Origin: Gammaproteobacteria bacterium
Lineage (GTDB): Bacteria > Pseudomonadota > Gammaproteobacteria > SZUA-229
Direction of reading: 5' to 3'
Assembly (NCBI GenBank): GCA_016191795.1
Contig: JACPVK010000342.1
Location: 1-6,223, forward strand
DNA length: 6,223 nucleotides
The notes under the pieces are model-generated. The model was not told where the DNA came from. It saw only the letters and a list, made by a program, of their open reading frames with translations, and ran no database searches. Of the stretch, positions 6,199 to 6,223 are shown in pieces. Every line of letters starts with the position of its first letter. Within the stretch, counting starts at the first letter, position 1. The position numbers and the translations under genes were made by a program.

Positions 6199-6223
6199 GC
6201 CGCAGAGTCACAGAGCACACAGA
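6199..6223. repeat. Partial copy of the CACAGAG-type outer repeat, cut by the window end
   Basis: Just after the stop codon of the multihaem cytochrome the sequence reads GCCGCAGAGTCACAGAGC followed by ACACAGA. It contains GTCACAGAG, also found at 2105-2113, and shows the same 8-9 base spacing of CAGAG cores. It therefore looks like the beginning of a second copy of the long palindrome's outer arm, but only 25 bases are available. Confidence 0.5.

Overview
The window looks like a piece of a denitrifying proteobacterial chromosome, most likely gammaproteobacterial. This rests on a clear cytochrome cd1 nitrite reductase (nirS), FNR/DNR-type operators, the style of the dispersed palindromic repeats and the moderate base composition. 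No rRNA, tRNA, transposase or phage gene is visible, so the placement below class level is inference.

Layout. (1) Bases 8-2096, + strand: three genes in a probable operon encode a hemerythrin-domain protein, a small DUF2249 protein and a roughly 12-helix membrane protein resembling NnrS and haem-copper oxidase subunit I. The first two are 19 bases apart and the third follows after a 72-base gap. The promoter lies upstream of the window. (2) Bases 2097-2544: a gene-free stretch between convergent genes, filled almost entirely by two palindromic elements and then the nirS terminator. The first element is a nested imperfect palindrome of about 244 bp centred near 2216.5, with perfect 32-bp inner arms and TCACAGAGA-type outer repeats. 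The second is a 70-bp palindrome. (3) Bases 2545-4185, - strand: nirS. (4) Bases 4186-4428: a divergent regulatory region with two FNR/DNR-like boxes, one suitably placed for each flanking gene. (5) Bases 4429-6192, + strand: a 587-aa membrane-anchored multihaem cytochrome, in which a NapC/NirT tetrahaem domain is fused through an Ala/Pro-rich linker to a C-terminal domain resembling the ethylbenzene-dehydrogenase haem-binding family (EB_dh). It has five CXXCH sites and one CX3CH site. The final bases (6199-6223) resemble the outer repeat of the first palindrome, suggesting that another copy begins there.

How the genes may work together: NirS in the periplasm reduces nitrite to nitric oxide. 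The divergent NapC/NirT-type cytochrome is a good candidate for carrying electrons from the quinol pool into the periplasm, possibly towards NirS or another reductase, and is probably co-induced with it under low oxygen/NO. The hemerythrin, DUF2249 and NnrS-like group is of the kind found beside denitrification genes and probably serves NO/O2 binding or NO-stress tolerance; its exact chemistry is unknown. The least conventional element is the NapC-EB_dh fusion with its extra haem sites.
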